From positions 1-62,551 of the forward strand of contig DWVR01000052.1 of the NCBI GenBank assembly GCA_019120125.1: a DNA stretch of 62,551 nucleotides. The letters are read 5' to 3'. The notes under the pieces were generated by a model. The model was not told the DNA's origin. It saw only the letters and a program-made list of their open reading frames with translations, and made no database searches. This DNA comes from Candidatus Phocaeicola excrementigallinarum (GTDB taxonomy: Bacteria > Bacteroidota > Bacteroidia > Bacteroidales > Bacteroidaceae). Position 1 is the stretch's first letter. Each line of letters starts with the position of its first letter. This document shows, piece by piece, positions 9,591-19,042 of the stretch. The position numbers and the translations under genes were made by a program.

Positions 9591-9622
9591 ACTCTGTGTC
9601 TTTGTGTCTCTGCGTTCAATTT
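9591..9622. repeat. CTCTGTGTCTTTGTGTCTC-type intergenic repeat
   Basis: The stretch 9591-9622 shares its core with 11528-11550, 37162-37191 and 43366-43393, all between genes. Here no good inverted partner is visible. It belongs to a family of short intergenic repeats with alternating GTCTC and GTGTC words. The rest of the gap 9512-9700 shows nothing recognisable. Confidence 0.5.
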
Positions 9623-9703
9623 CTAGACTTTATCACTTTTCTCATTTTCTCATGAGCCTGCCCTGCAGGTTCTGTAGTAGTGGTTTTGAGTCTGATTCGG
9701 GTT

Positions 9704-9741
9704 TAAAAAAATCCCGGTCCTGTCACGGGGACAGAACCGGG
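9704..9741 (-). terminator. Rho-independent terminator of gdhA
   Basis: A 12-bp stem (CCCGGTCCTGTC at 9713-9724 against 9730-9741, one mismatch) with a 5-base loop, followed in the minus direction by a run of T (the A-run at 9704-9711 on the plus strand). It lies 33 bp beyond the gdhA stop. Confidence 0.85.
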
Positions 9742-9773
9742 GATATGAGAATCAGAAACAAAACTTATAGAGT

Positions 9774-11108
9774 TTATACAATGCCTTGAGCCATCATCGC
9801 GTTGGCCACCTTCATGAAGCCGGCCACGTTGGCGCCTTTCACGTAGTTGATGTAGCCGTCGGGTTCGGTTCCGTATTTCACGCAAGCCTCGTGGATGTTC
9901 TTCATGATGCTCTTCAGCTTCTCGTCCACTTCTTCCTGGCTCCAGCTCAGCTTGATGGAGTTCTGGGTCATTTCCAGACCGGATACGGACACACCGCCGG
10001 CGTTGGCTGCCTTGCCCGGAGCGTACAGAATCTTCGCTTCCTGGAACACGCGGATGGCTTCCGGAGTGGAAGGCATGTTGGCTCCTTCTGATACGGCGAA
10101 CACTCCGTTGGCAATCAGGGCGCGTGCGTCGTCGCCGTTGATTTCGTTCTGTGTAGCCGACGGAAGGGCAATGTCAGCCTTTTCGTTCCATGGGCGTGCA
10201 CCCGGCACATACTTGCAGCCGTATTTCTCCGCATATTCACGGATACGTCCGCGGTAGAGGTTCTTCAGTTCCATGATGTAGTCCAGTTTTTCACGGTCAA
10301 TACCGTCCGGATCATAGATATAACCGTCAGAGTCGGACATGGTTACAACCTTTGCACCCAGCTGGATGAGTTTTTCTACCGTATACTGTGCCACGTTTCC
10401 GGCTCCTGAAACCAGACAGGTTTTTCCCTTGATGTCGATGTTGCGGGTTTTCAGCATTTCGAGCAGGAAATAGATGTTTCCGTAACCTGTAGCTTCCGGA
10501 CGGATCAGTGAACCGCCGAACTCGCGTCCCTTACCGGTCAGCACACCGCTGAACTCGCGGGTCAGTTTCTTGTACATGCCGAACATATAGCCTACCTCAC
10601 GTCCGCCTACGCCGATATCGCCGGCCGGAACATCGGTTTCAGGACCGATATGGCGCCACAGTTCCAGCATGAACGCCTGGCAGAAGCGCATTACCTCGGC
10701 ATTGGACTTGCCGCGCGGAGAGAAGTCGGATCCTCCCTTGCCGCCGCCCATCGGCAGAGTGGTCAGTGAGTTCTTGAATGTCTGCTCGAAAGCCAGGAAC
10801 TTCAGGATGCCCAGGTTTACGGAGCTGTGGAAACGGATACCGCCCTTGTACGGGCCGATGGCGTTGTTGTGCTGCACACGGTAGCCCATGTTGGTCTGGA
10901 TGTTGCCTTTGTCGTCCATCCAGGTGACACGGAACTGATATACGCGGTCTGGAATACACAGACGCTCGATGAGGTTTGCCTTGTCGAATTCGGGGTGTTT
11001 GTTGTATTCTTCTTCGATTGTACCCAACACTTCTTCTACTGCCTGATGATACTCAGGTTCATTCGGAAATCTTCTCTTCAGATCTTCCAGTACTTTAGCT
11101 GCATTCAT
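9774..11108 (-). CDS. gdhA: Glutamate dehydrogenase, hexameric, NADP-type
   Basis: A 444-residue enzyme of the usual length for the hexameric class. It reversibly forms glutamate from 2-oxoglutarate and ammonium in the cytoplasm and is a main route of ammonium assimilation in gut Bacteroidales. The substrate region has GPYKGGIRFH (85-94) and the catalytic-lysine motif PMGGGKGGSDF (Lys124); the Rossmann part has VSGAGNVAQY (about 230). The coenzyme preference (NADP or both) is inferred from similarity. It is a single-gene unit with its own promoter and terminator. Confidence 0.95.
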   Translation of the reverse strand: MNAAKVLEDLKRRFPNEPEYHQAVEEVLGTIEEEYNKHPEFDKANLIERLCIPDRVYQFRVTWMDDKGNIQTNMGYRVQHNNAIGPYKGGIRFHSSVNLGILKFLAFEQTFKNSLTTLPMGGGKGGSDFSPRGKSNAEVMRFCQAFMLELWRHIGPETDVPAGDIGVGGREVGYMFGMYKKLTREFSGVLTGKGREFGGSLIRPEATGYGNIYFLLEMLKTRNIDIKGKTCLVSGAGNVAQYTVEKLIQLGAKVVTMSDSDGYIYDPDGIDREKLDYIMELKNLYRGRIREYAEKYGCKYVPGARPWNEKADIALPSATQNEINGDDARALIANGVFAVSEGANMPSTPEAIRVFQEAKILYAPGKAANAGGVSVSGLEMTQNSIKLSWSQEEVDEKLKSIMKNIHEACVKYGTEPDGYINYVKGANVAGFMKVANAMMAQGIV

Positions 11109-11169
11109 AATTTAAAAGATTATCTCTATTGTTTTTTATTGATTGATTGTCTCTTGTTGTTTGATGTGC

Positions 11170-11201
11170 CAAAAGTATATCTTTTTTTTTATTCGTGCAA
11201 C
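11170..11201 (-). promoter_or_regulatory. gdhA promoter, Bacteroidales type
   Basis: Read on the minus strand there is TACTTTTG (11170-11177), matching TAnnTTTG, with GTTG (11198-11201) 20 bases upstream as the -33 element. A leader of about 50 bases follows before the ATG. The region between the boxes is A-rich. Confidence 0.7.
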
Positions 11202-11270
11202 ATTTTACCAAGAAAAATGAAGAAAAAATATCAAATTAATTATTTTGTCGCACTTCTCGTGTTGAAGTGA

Positions 11271-11450
11271 TTATTTCTTCCGGCCCTTCATTGACTTTAT
11301 GACAGGGATAAACACGAGGGCTGCCGAAATGACAATCATCACGATTAAAGGCCCGTCAATTTGTGGGGAGGAAGTGATGACAATGAAGCAGAGTGCCGCC
11401 CAAAGCAGGATGAGGGTGACACATTGGGAGTTGTTGAGAGGCTTTCGCAT
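11271..11450 (-). CDS. Small membrane protein, two predicted helices (59 aa)
   Basis: A short frame, ATG 11450 to TAA 11271, encodes 59 residues. A basic N-terminus (MRKP) is followed by a hydrophobic segment (about 11-27, VTLILLWAALCFIVIT), a short polar turn (SSPQIDGP), a second hydrophobic segment (about 35-51) and a strongly basic tail (MKGRKK). The positive-inside rule puts both ends in the cytoplasm. It lies downstream of the malic enzyme gene on the same strand, so it may share a transcript. No family is recognised and no Shine-Dalgarno is seen, which is common in this phylum. The helix-turn-helix layout argues against a chance frame. Confidence 0.6.
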   Translation of the reverse strand: MRKPLNNSQCVTLILLWAALCFIVITSSPQIDGPLIVMIVISAALVFIPVIKSMKGRKK

Positions 11451-11485
11451 GAGGTTTCAGGTAAGGTTATAAGGATAAAAAAGGA

Positions 11486-11551
11486 AGAGGCGCGAAGGCG
11501 CAGGGAATCTCTTTCTCAAGATGAAGTCTCTGTGTCTCCGTGCCTCTGTGT
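11486..11551. repeat. CTCTGTGTCTCCGTGCC-type intergenic repeat
   Basis: The left part (11486-11503, AGAGGCGCGAAGGCGCAG) is weakly complementary to the right part (11528-11547, CTCTGTGTCTCCGTGCCTCT). It is related to the repeats at 9591, 37105 and 43296 and lies between the malic enzyme gene and the small membrane protein gene. Confidence 0.5.
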
Positions 11552-11573
11552 GCATTATGTCATCTGCAGACGG

Positions 11574-13862
11574 TTATTTCCCGGCGTGAAGCTTCTTGTC
11601 CACGATGGCGTCGATGCAGGCGATGGCCGTGATGTTGACGATGTCGCGTACGGAGCTTTCGATGTCGGTGAAATGGATAGGCTTGTTCAGACCCATCTGG
11701 ATCGGGCCGATCACTTCCGTCTCGCTCATGCCCTGGATCAGCTGGTAAGTGGCGTTGGCCGAGTTCAGGTTCGGGAACACCAGTGTGTTGACATTCTTTC
11801 CTTTCAGGCGTGTGAACGGATACTTCTCGTCACGCAGCGTGTTGTTGAGGGCGAATCTTGCCTGCATTTCTCCGTCGATGGCCAGATCGGGATATTCCTT
11901 CTGGAGATAGTCCACGGCCTCGTGTACCCTTGCCGGACTTCCTTCCTGGTCGGAACCGAAGTTGGAGTAGGCGAGCATGGCCATCACCGGTTCCTGGTTG
12001 AAGAAGCGTACGGCTTTGGCGGACAGCTTGGCGATGTCGATCAGTGTCTCCGTGTCCGGATGGTGGTTGATCAGCGTGTCGGCAATGAAGAAGGTTCCCT
12101 GTTTGGAGTTCAGGATGTGCATGGTGCCGAAATGCTTGTAGCCCGGCTGGATGCCGATGACTTCCTTGGCCACCTTGATGGTGTTGGTGTACTTGGTGTA
12201 CAGACCGGTGACAAACGCGTCGGCCTCTCCTGTCTCCACCATCATCATGCCGAAATAGTTGCGCTCGAACATCTTGTCGTTCGCTTCCTGATAGTTGGCG
12301 CCTTCACGGGCACGTTTCTCGCTGAGGATGCGCGCGTAGCGTTCGCGGCGTTCCGCCTCGCGGTCGTGGCGCAGGTTCACGATCTCGATGCCTTCCAGGC
12401 TCAGGTCGAGTTCCTTCGCCAGTTTCTCGATACGCTCCTCGTTGCCCAGCAGAATCGGCTGGCAGATGCCTTCCGACTTGGCCAGCACGGCAGCTCTCAG
12501 CATGTTCGGGTGGATACCTTCGGCGAATACCACACGCTGCGGGTCGCGGCGGGCGGTCTCATACAGCTGGCGGGTCAGCTTGTTTTCCTGTCCCATCAGT
12601 TCACGCAGGTGGTTCTTGTATTCGTCCCAGTCGGTGATCTGCTTGCGTGCCACTCCCGATTCCATGGCGGCTTTCGCCACGGCCATGGACACTTCGGTGA
12701 TCAGGCGCGGGTCTACGGGTTTCGGAATGAAATATTCCGGACCGAAGGTCAGGTTGTTGACGTGGTAAGCCGTGTTCACCACATCGGGCACCGGCTTCTT
12801 GGCCAGTTCCGCGATGGCGCGTACGGCAGCCAGTTTCATTTCCTCGTTGATGGCGGTGGAACGGGTGTCAAGCGCTCCGCGGAAGATATACGGGAATCCG
12901 ATCACGTTGTTGATCTGGTTCGGGTAGTCGGAACGTCCGGTGGCCATCAATACGTCGGGGCGTGAGGCCATGGCGTCCTCGTAGGAGATTTCCGGAGTCG
13001 GGTTGGCCAGGGCGAACACGATCGGCTTGTCGGCCATGCTGCGCACCATGTCCTGGGTCAGCACGTTTCCTTTTGAGAGTCCCAGGAACACGTCCGCGCC
13101 CTTGATGGCCTCGGCCAGCGTATGGATGTCCGTACGGTCGGTGGCGAAGAACTTCTTCTGCTCGTTGAGGTCGGTGCGCTGTTTGGAGATGACGCCCTTG
13201 CTGTCGAGCATCACGATGTTCTCCAGGCGTGCGCCCAGCGAGATGTACAGCTTGGTGCAGGATACGGCCGATGCGCCCGCTCCGTTCACCACGATCTTCA
13301 CGTCCTCTATTTTCTTTCCGGCCACTTCGAGCGCGTTCAGCAGTCCCGCGCTGGAGATGATGGCCGTTCCGTGCTGGTCATCGTGCATCACGGGGATGTC
13401 CAGCTCTTCTTTCAGCCGCTGTTCTATCTTGAAGCATTCGGGCGCCTTGATGTCCTCCAGGTTGATGCCTCCGAATGTCGGTGCGATGGCCTTTACGGCC
13501 TCTATGAACTTGTCAGGGTCTTTTTCGTTGACTTCGATGTCGAACACGTCGATTCCGGCATAGATCTTGAAGAGCAGTCCCTTGCCCTCCATCACCGGTT
13601 TTCCGCTCAGCGCGCCGATGTCGCCCAGTCCGAGCACGGCGGTTCCGTTTGAGATGACGGCTACCAGATTACCCTTGTCGGTGTAGTCGTAGGCCGTGTC
13701 CTGGTTTTTCTGGATTTCGAGGCAAGGCTCCGCCACTCCTGGGGAGTATGCCAATGACAGGTCGGTTTGTGTCTGGTACGGTTTTGTCGGGATGACCTCT
13801 ATTTTTCCCGGTCTGCCCTGCGAGTGATAGAGCAGGGCCGCTTCTTTGGTTATTTTAGTCAT
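11574..13862 (-). CDS. maeB: Malic enzyme with C-terminal phosphotransacetylase-like domain
   Basis: A 762-residue fusion of the MaeB type. Residues about 15-145 are the malic N domain ([15 protein letters not shown] near 35-50), about 160-400 the NAD(P)-binding domain ([12 protein letters not shown] near 195), and about 430-755 a phosphate acetyl/butyryltransferase-like domain. It oxidatively decarboxylates malate to pyruvate with formation of NADPH. In this fusion class the C-terminal domain is thought to bind acetyl-CoA or similar effectors rather than catalyse; that is family knowledge. It is transcribed from its own promoter and may be cotranscribed with the small membrane protein gene. 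Confidence 0.93.
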   Translation of the reverse strand: MTKITKEAALLYHSQGRPGKIEVIPTKPYQTQTDLSLAYSPGVAEPCLEIQKNQDTAYDYTDKGNLVAVISNGTAVLGLGDIGALSGKPVMEGKGLLFKIYAGIDVFDIEVNEKDPDKFIEAVKAIAPTFGGINLEDIKAPECFKIEQRLKEELDIPVMHDDQHGTAIISSAGLLNALEVAGKKIEDVKIVVNGAGASAVSCTKLYISLGARLENIVMLDSKGVISKQRTDLNEQKKFFATDRTDIHTLAEAIKGADVFLGLSKGNVLTQDMVRSMADKPIVFALANPTPEISYEDAMASRPDVLMATGRSDYPNQINNVIGFPYIFRGALDTRSTAINEEMKLAAVRAIAELAKKPVPDVVNTAYHVNNLTFGPEYFIPKPVDPRLITEVSMAVAKAAMESGVARKQITDWDEYKNHLRELMGQENKLTRQLYETARRDPQRVVFAEGIHPNMLRAAVLAKSEGICQPILLGNEERIEKLAKELDLSLEGIEIVNLRHDREAERRERYARILSEKRAREGANYQEANDKMFERNYFGMMMVETGEADAFVTGLYTKYTNTIKVAKEVIGIQPGYKHFGTMHILNSKQGTFFIADTLINHHPDTETLIDIAKLSAKAVRFFNQEPVMAMLAYSNFGSDQEGSPARVHEAVDYLQKEYPDLAIDGEMQARFALNNTLRDEKYPFTRLKGKNVNTLVFPNLNSANATYQLIQGMSETEVIGPIQMGLNKPIHFTDIESSVRDIVNITAIACIDAIVDKKLHAGK

Positions 13863-13900
13863 ACTTATGTAATTTAGGTACGTTTTGGATAAAATGCACG

Positions 13901-13908
13901 CAAATGTA
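13901..13908 (-). promoter_or_regulatory. maeB promoter -7 box
   Basis: TACATTTG on the minus strand is an exact TAnnTTTG match about 39 bases before the ATG. No good -33 TTTG lies at the ideal distance; a TTTG occurs only 12 bases upstream. Confidence 0.5.
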
Positions 13909-14017
13909 GGAATAAATTGACAAACAGAAGATTTTTTACCTTTAATTTCTGTAAATTGTTTTTGGAGAGGGAGTCACTGACAGAATGTCCGGATTTTGCC
14001 TCCGCAGGGCCGTCCGG

Positions 14018-14101
14018 AAAACGCCTTGACGTTTTGGATGGAACGTCAGGACGTTTTGCCTGAAACGCCGAAGCGTTTTGACCAAAACGTCAAGGCGTTT
14101 T
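14018..14101. repeat. Four-unit 22-bp array of AAAACG-N6-CGTTTT palindromes (array 1)
   Basis: Units of 18 bp start at 14018, 14040, 14062 and 14084, exactly 22 bp apart with 4-bp spacers (GGAT, GCCT, GACC). Unit 1 is AAAACGCCTTGACGTTTT and unit 4 is its exact reverse complement; units 2 and 3 are degenerate versions. Each unit has complementary ends (6-bp stem, 6-base loop), and the whole array is itself roughly an inverted repeat. It lies between the maeB promoter region and the RND operon. A second array of the same design is at 57015. Confidence 0.9.
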
Positions 14102-14278
14102 TTTCGGGGCGTAAGGATGCCGGAAAACATGTCATCCTGTCATTCCGGACGCTGTGCCGCAGGGCGGTACGCCCGGAGATTGGTCGATGGAATTTGTCAG
14201 TTGGTCAGATAAAATCGTTCAAACTTCGTTTTATGGTTATTCTAAGTTAATGGAATCCTGCCAAGACTGATTTTTGAT

Positions 14279-14286
14279 TATCTTTG
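14279..14286 (+). promoter_or_regulatory. RND operon promoter -7 box
   Basis: TATCTTTG matches TAnnTTTG and lies 72 bases before the first gene of the efflux operon. The -33 position has only a weak CCTG-like sequence. The leader of about 65 bases shows no obvious regulatory fold. Confidence 0.55.
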
Positions 14287-14358
14287 CAGATTGAAAACGG
14301 TGTATGACATATTGAATAGTTTTCATTCGTTAAGGTAAAACATTAATTATTTTATAAG

Positions 14359-15567
14359 ATGAATAATATGGAAATGAAAAGGAACAAGAGTTTTTCTTTT
14401 GGCCGTATAGCCCTTATTGCAGTGGGAATATCGGCATTGGCTGCCTGTAGCAGTCAGGGCGGAAAGATGGGTGATGACCAGTTTGCCGTACAGGAGGTGA
14501 AGGCGACTTCCAGCAACCAGGCCACCAAGTATCCGGCGACAATCAGAGGATTGCAGGATATAGAGATCCGTCCGCAGGTCTCCGGTTTCATCGTCAGACT
14601 TTGTGTGGACGAAGGCGCTACGGTGCGTAAAGGCCAGGCGCTGTTCCAGATTGACCCGACCCAGTATCAGGCCGCTTTCGACCAGGCCGCTGCCGGAGTG
14701 GAGTCAGCGAAGGCCAATCTGAAGACGCTGACCGAGACGGAAGCCAACAAGAAGATGCTGCACGAACAGAAAATCATCAGTGACTTTGAGTATCAGACGG
14801 CTGTCAACAACCTGCTGACGGCGAAGGCCAGTCTGGCACAGGCGGAGGCCTCTTATACCGCTGCCAAGCAGAATCTGGGATTCTGTACGGTGACAAGTCC
14901 CTCGGACGGTGTGATCGGTACTTTCCCGTACCGTATCGGCGCATTGGTGAGTCCGTCGGTGGCTGAGCCGCTGACCACGGTCTCCCAGATCGGTGACATG
15001 TACGTGTACTTCTCGCTGACCGAGAAGGAGCTGCTGAACCTGACCAAGGCGGGCGGCACACTGAAGGAGCAGCTGGAGAAGATGCCGGCCGTGCAGCTGG
15101 AGCTGGCTGACGGAAGCGTCTATGGCGAGAAAGGAAAGATTGACGCGGTGAGCGGCGTGATTGACCAGACTACAGGTTCCGTAAGCATGCGCGCCATCTT
15201 CCCCAACAAGGCGAATGTGTTGCGGAGCGGAGGTATGGCGAATGTGATCTTCCCTTACACGATGGAGAACGTATTGCTGGTTCCGCAGTCGGCTACGGTA
15301 GAGATCCAGGACAAGAAGTTCGTGTACGTCCTGCAGCCTGACAGCACCGTGAAATATACGGAGATCAAGATCTCGAACCTGAACGACGGCAAGAACTACA
15401 TCGTGCTCGACGGACTGAAGTCGGGAGAGAAGATCGCCATTGAGGGTGTGACCCGCCTGAGCGACGGCATGAAGATCACTCCGATCACTCCGGCACAGAA
15501 GGAGGCCAAATACCAGCAGGCCTTGAAGGACCAGAAGGAAGGCAATCTGGCTACCGCTTTTAATTGA
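14359..15567 (+). CDS. RND efflux periplasmic adaptor (membrane fusion lipoprotein)
   Basis: A 402-residue AcrA/MexA-type adaptor. The N-terminus has a lipobox LAAC (Cys30), so it is anchored in the inner membrane by lipid. The lipoyl-like part is seen at IRPQVSGFIVRLCVDEGATVRK and returns after an alpha-helical hairpin (about 105-175, Ala- and Gln-rich); beta-barrel and membrane-proximal parts follow. It links the permease to the outer-membrane channel. An in-frame ATG at 14371 gives an alternative start. First gene of the operon, 46 bp before the permease gene. Confidence 0.93.
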   Translation: MNNMEMKRNKSFSFGRIALIAVGISALAACSSQGGKMGDDQFAVQEVKATSSNQATKYPATIRGLQDIEIRPQVSGFIVRLCVDEGATVRKGQALFQIDPTQYQAAFDQAAAGVESAKANLKTLTETEANKKMLHEQKIISDFEYQTAVNNLLTAKASLAQAEASYTAAKQNLGFCTVTSPSDGVIGTFPYRIGALVSPSVAEPLTTVSQIGDMYVYFSLTEKELLNLTKAGGTLKEQLEKMPAVQLELADGSVYGEKGKIDAVSGVIDQTTGSVSMRAIFPNKANVLRSGGMANVIFPYTMENVLLVPQSATVEIQDKKFVYVLQPDSTVKYTEIKISNLNDGKNYIVLDGLKSGEKIAIEGVTRLSDGMKITPITPAQKEAKYQQALKDQKEGNLATAFN

Positions 15568-15613
15568 TCAGAACAGAAAAATATCGTTATATATAATATA
15601 AGGTATATAGAGA

Positions 15614-18600
15614 ATGAGACTAGATAAATTCATTAACCGTCCGGTATTATCAACCGTAATCTCCATCTTGTTGGTAATCTTGGGTCTTATCGGTTTGGCT
15701 ACTCTGCCAATCACCCAGTATCCGGACATCGCGCCGCCTACCGTTTCGGTGAGTGCGACCTATACGGGTGCCAACGCGCAGGCCGTGTTGAACTCCGTCA
15801 TTTCTCCGCTGGAGGACCAGATCAACGGTGTGGAGAACATGATGTACATGCAGTCTACCGCTACGAACAACGGTTCGGCAAGTATCACAGTATATTTCAA
15901 CCAGGGTACTGACCCGGATATGGCTCAGGTCAATGTGCAGAACCGTGTGACGCAGGCACAGGGTCTGTTGCCGGCCGAAGTAACCCAGGTCGGTGTGACC
16001 ACCATGAAGCGTCAGACTTCCATGCTGATGATCTTCTCCATCTATGACAAGGAGGACAAATACAACATCGAGTTCCTTGAGAACTACGCCAGCATCAACC
16101 TGATTCCTGAAATCAAGCGTGTGAGCGGTGTGGGTGACGCGAACGTGATGGGTACTGACTACTCCATGCGTATCTGGCTGAAGCCGGATGTGATGGCCCA
16201 GTACAAGCTGGTGCCGAGTGACATCCGTGCCGCTTTGTCCGAGCAGAATATAGAGGCTGCTCCGGGTCAGTTCGGTGAACGCGGAAACCAGTCGTTCCAA
16301 TATACGATCCGTTACAAGGGACGTCTGTCGAGCACCACCGAGTTCAGTGACATCGTTATCAAGGCGCTCCCCGACGGTGAGGTGCTCCGTCTGGGCGATG
16401 TGGCCGAAATGGAGCTGGGTCGTCTGACTTATAACTTCAACAACATGGTGAACGGTCACAAGGCGGTGTCCTGTATCATTTACCAGATGGCGGGTACCAA
16501 CGCGACGGAAACCATCCAGAATCTGGAAAAGGTGCTTGCCGAATATGAGAAGAACCTTCCCGAAGGATTGGGTATCAATATCGCACAGAGTGCCAACGAC
16601 TTCTTGTTCGCTTCTATCCATGAGGTGATCAAGACTCTGATCGAGGCCTTTATCCTGGTGTTCATCGTGGTGTATATCTTCTTGCAGGATATGCGTTCTA
16701 CATTGATTCCGGCCATCGCCATTCCGGTGGCGTTGATCGCGACGTTCTTTGCCCTGAAGCTGATCGGCTTCAGTATCAACTTGCTGACCTTGTCCGCGAT
16801 GGTGCTTGCGATTGCCATAGTCGTCGACGATGCCATAGTCGTCGTCGAGGGAGTCCATGCCAAGCTGGACCAGGGATATAAGTCCACGCGTGAGGCTTCC
16901 ATCGACGCGATGAGCGAATTGGGCGGTGCCATCGTTTCCATTACCTTGGTGATGATGTCCGTGTTCATCCCGGTAAGTTTCATGAGCGGTACGGCCGGTA
17001 CGTTCTACCAGCAGTTCGGTCTGACCATGGCCATCTCCATCGGATTCTCCGCATTGAACGCGCTGACGCTTTCTCCGGCCCTGTGTGCGCTGTTCCTGAA
17101 GCCCCACAATTCTGAATCCACGCTGAAAGAGCGTATGGGTACGGCCTACAAGGAGTCGCGCAAGATCATGGTGGCCCGGTATACGGACGCTCTCGGCCGG
17201 TGGATGAATCCGAAGATGGTGATTCTCTTTACGGTTGTCGCCATTCTGGGTATGATTTTCGGCATGTTCAGCTTCGAGGAGCATCCGGTGCTCTGCCCGT
17301 TGTTCATCATCATCAGTATCCTGGCTTTGGCCGGCATGACCACCGACAAGTTCAAGCAGTCGTTCAACCGTTCCTACAGCTCGCTTCTGGCCAGATATAA
17401 GAAACGTGTCGTGTTCTTTATCCATAAGAGATGGCTGTCTGTCGGACTGGTGGGCGGTACGATCGCCCTGCTGGTGGTGTTCATGAACATCACTCCGACA
17501 GGTATGATTCCGAACGAGGATACCGGTACCATCATGGGTTCCGTGACTTTGCCGCCGGGCACTTCACAGGAACGTGCGCAGGAAGTGTTGAACAAGGTGG
17601 ACAGCCTGATCGCGGTGGATCCGGCCGTGCAGTCGCGTACCGTGATTTCCGGTTTCAGCTTTATCGGTAGCGGTGAGGGACCTTCGTACGGTTCTATCAT
17701 CATCAAGCTGAAGGACTGGGAAGAGCGTACTACCCAGCAGAGTTCGGATATTGTGGTCGCCTCGCTGTTCATGCGTTCACAGAAGCTCTTCAAGGACGCG
17801 CAGGTATTGTTCTTCGCGCCTCCTATGATCCCGGGTTACTCCATTTCGACCGATATCGAGTTGAACATGCAGGATAAGACCGGCGGTAGCCTGGACCACT
17901 TCTTCCAGGTAGTGAACGATTACATCGCCGCCTTGCAGGAGCGTCCGGAAATCAATTCGGCCTCGACCAACTTCAACCCGAGCTTCCCGCAGTATCAGCT
18001 GGATATCGACGCGGCTGCCTGTAAGAAGGCCGGTATCAGTCCGAGCGACATCCTGACTACCATGCAGGGTTACTTCGGCGGTATCTATGCGTCGAACTTC
18101 AACAGCTTCGGTAAGATGTACCGTGTGATGATCCAGGCGGAACCGGATGCGACGAAGAACATGGAGTCGCTGAAGGGCATCAAGGTGCGCGGCAGCGACG
18201 GTGAGATGGCTCCGATCTCGCAGTTTGTGACCATGAAGAAGATTTACGGTCCGGACGTGATCAGCCGTTTCAACCTGTACACATCCATCCAGGTGATGGT
18301 TTCTCCGGCTGCCGGCTATACTTCCGGTCAGGCCTTGCAGGCCATTTCCGAGGTGGCCGACCAGAACCTGCCGGCCGGATTCGGTTATGAATTGGGAGGT
18401 ATGGCGCGTGAGGAGGCCCAGACCACCAATACCACAGGCATCATCTTCGTGCTCTGTCTGGTGTTCGTCTACCTGTTGCTGAGCGCGCAGTACGAAAGTT
18501 ATCTGTTGCCTTTGGCCGTATTGCTCTCCATCCCTTGCGGTCTGTTGGGCAGCTTCCTGTTTGTCAACGGATTCTCCGCGTTGGGAAGCATTCCGGCATT

Positions 18601-19042
18601 GAAGATGGTATTGGGAACCATGTCGAACGACATCTACATGCAGATTGCGTTGATCATGTTGATGGGTCTGTTGGCCAAGAACGCGATTCTGATCGTAGAG
18701 TTCGCTCTCGACCGTCGCAAGCAGGGTATGAGTATCTCATGGGCCGCCGTTCTCGGCGCTTCCGCCCGTCTGCGACCGATTCTGATGACCTCACTGGCGA
18801 TGATTATCGGTCTGCTTCCGTTGATGTTCGCCTTCGGTGTAGGTGCCCATGGTAACCGTACGCTGGGAGCTTCGGCCATCGGAGGTATGTTGATCGGTAT
18901 GATTTTCCAGATATTCATTGTGCCGGTGCTGTTCGTGTTGTTCCAGTGGCTGCAGGAAAAGGTTAAGCCGATGGAATGGGATAGCCTGGATGAAAGTGAA
19001 GTGGAAGCAGAAATTGAACAGTATTCTCCTAATATTAAATGA
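15614..19042 (+). CDS. RND efflux permease, HAE1 (AcrB/MexB-like)
   Basis: A 1142-residue proton-driven inner-membrane pump, longer than AcrB (1049). The first helix begins after RLDKFINRPV. The proton-relay Asp pair in helix 4 is present (VVDDA, Asp405 and Asp406). An insert with extra hydrophobic stretches lies about residues 535-610 between the two halves. Periplasmic porter and docking domains are present in both halves, and the C-terminus is acidic. Substrates are probably drugs, bile salts or detergents, by analogy. A 13-bp direct repeat GCCATAGTCGTCG encodes the region around the Asp pair, with codons unlike its surroundings. Confidence 0.95.
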   Translation: MRLDKFINRPVLSTVISILLVILGLIGLATLPITQYPDIAPPTVSVSATYTGANAQAVLNSVISPLEDQINGVENMMYMQSTATNNGSASITVYFNQGTDPDMAQVNVQNRVTQAQGLLPAEVTQVGVTTMKRQTSMLMIFSIYDKEDKYNIEFLENYASINLIPEIKRVSGVGDANVMGTDYSMRIWLKPDVMAQYKLVPSDIRAALSEQNIEAAPGQFGERGNQSFQYTIRYKGRLSSTTEFSDIVIKALPDGEVLRLGDVAEMELGRLTYNFNNMVNGHKAVSCIIYQMAGTNATETIQNLEKVLAEYEKNLPEGLGINIAQSANDFLFASIHEVIKTLIEAFILVFIVVYIFLQDMRSTLIPAIAIPVALIATFFALKLIGFSINLLTLSAMVLAIAIVVDDAIVVVEGVHAKLDQGYKSTREASIDAMSELGGAIVSITLVMMSVFIPVSFMSGTAGTFYQQFGLTMAISIGFSALNALTLSPALCALFLKPHNSESTLKERMGTAYKESRKIMVARYTDALGRWMNPKMVILFTVVAILGMIFGMFSFEEHPVLCPLFIIISILALAGMTTDKFKQSFNRSYSSLLARYKKRVVFFIHKRWLSVGLVGGTIALLVVFMNITPTGMIPNEDTGTIMGSVTLPPGTSQERAQEVLNKVDSLIAVDPAVQSRTVISGFSFIGSGEGPSYGSIIIKLKDWEERTTQQSSDIVVASLFMRSQKLFKDAQVLFFAPPMIPGYSISTDIELNMQDKTGGSLDHFFQVVNDYIAALQERPEINSASTNFNPSFPQYQLDIDAAACKKAGISPSDILTTMQGYFGGIYASNFNSFGKMYRVMIQAEPDATKNMESLKGIKVRGSDGEMAPISQFVTMKKIYGPDVISRFNLYTSIQVMVSPAAGYTSGQALQAISEVADQNLPAGFGYELGGMAREEAQTTNTTGIIFVLCLVFVYLLLSAQYESYLLPLAVLLSIPCGLLGSFLFVNGFSALGSIPALKMVLGTMSNDIYMQIALIMLMGLLAKNAILIVEFALDRRKQGMSISWAAVLGASARLRPILMTSLAMIIGLLPLMFAFGVGAHGNRTLGASAIGGMLIGMIFQIFIVPVLFVLFQWLQEKVKPMEWDSLDESEVEAEIEQYSPNIK

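Noticed and set aside
11361..12965. Long plus-strand frame of 534 codons opposite the malic enzyme gene
   Set aside because: It is antisense to a clearly recognised enzyme, has an unusual Val/His-rich composition and matches no family; it reflects the codon bias of the real gene.
14018..14101. CRISPR array
   Set aside because: Repeats are only 18 bp with 4-bp spacers and alternate in direction; no cas genes are near.
15650..17425. 591-codon minus-strand frame opposite the RND permease
   Set aside because: A His/Gln-rich shadow of the permease coding strand without any domain or start signal.
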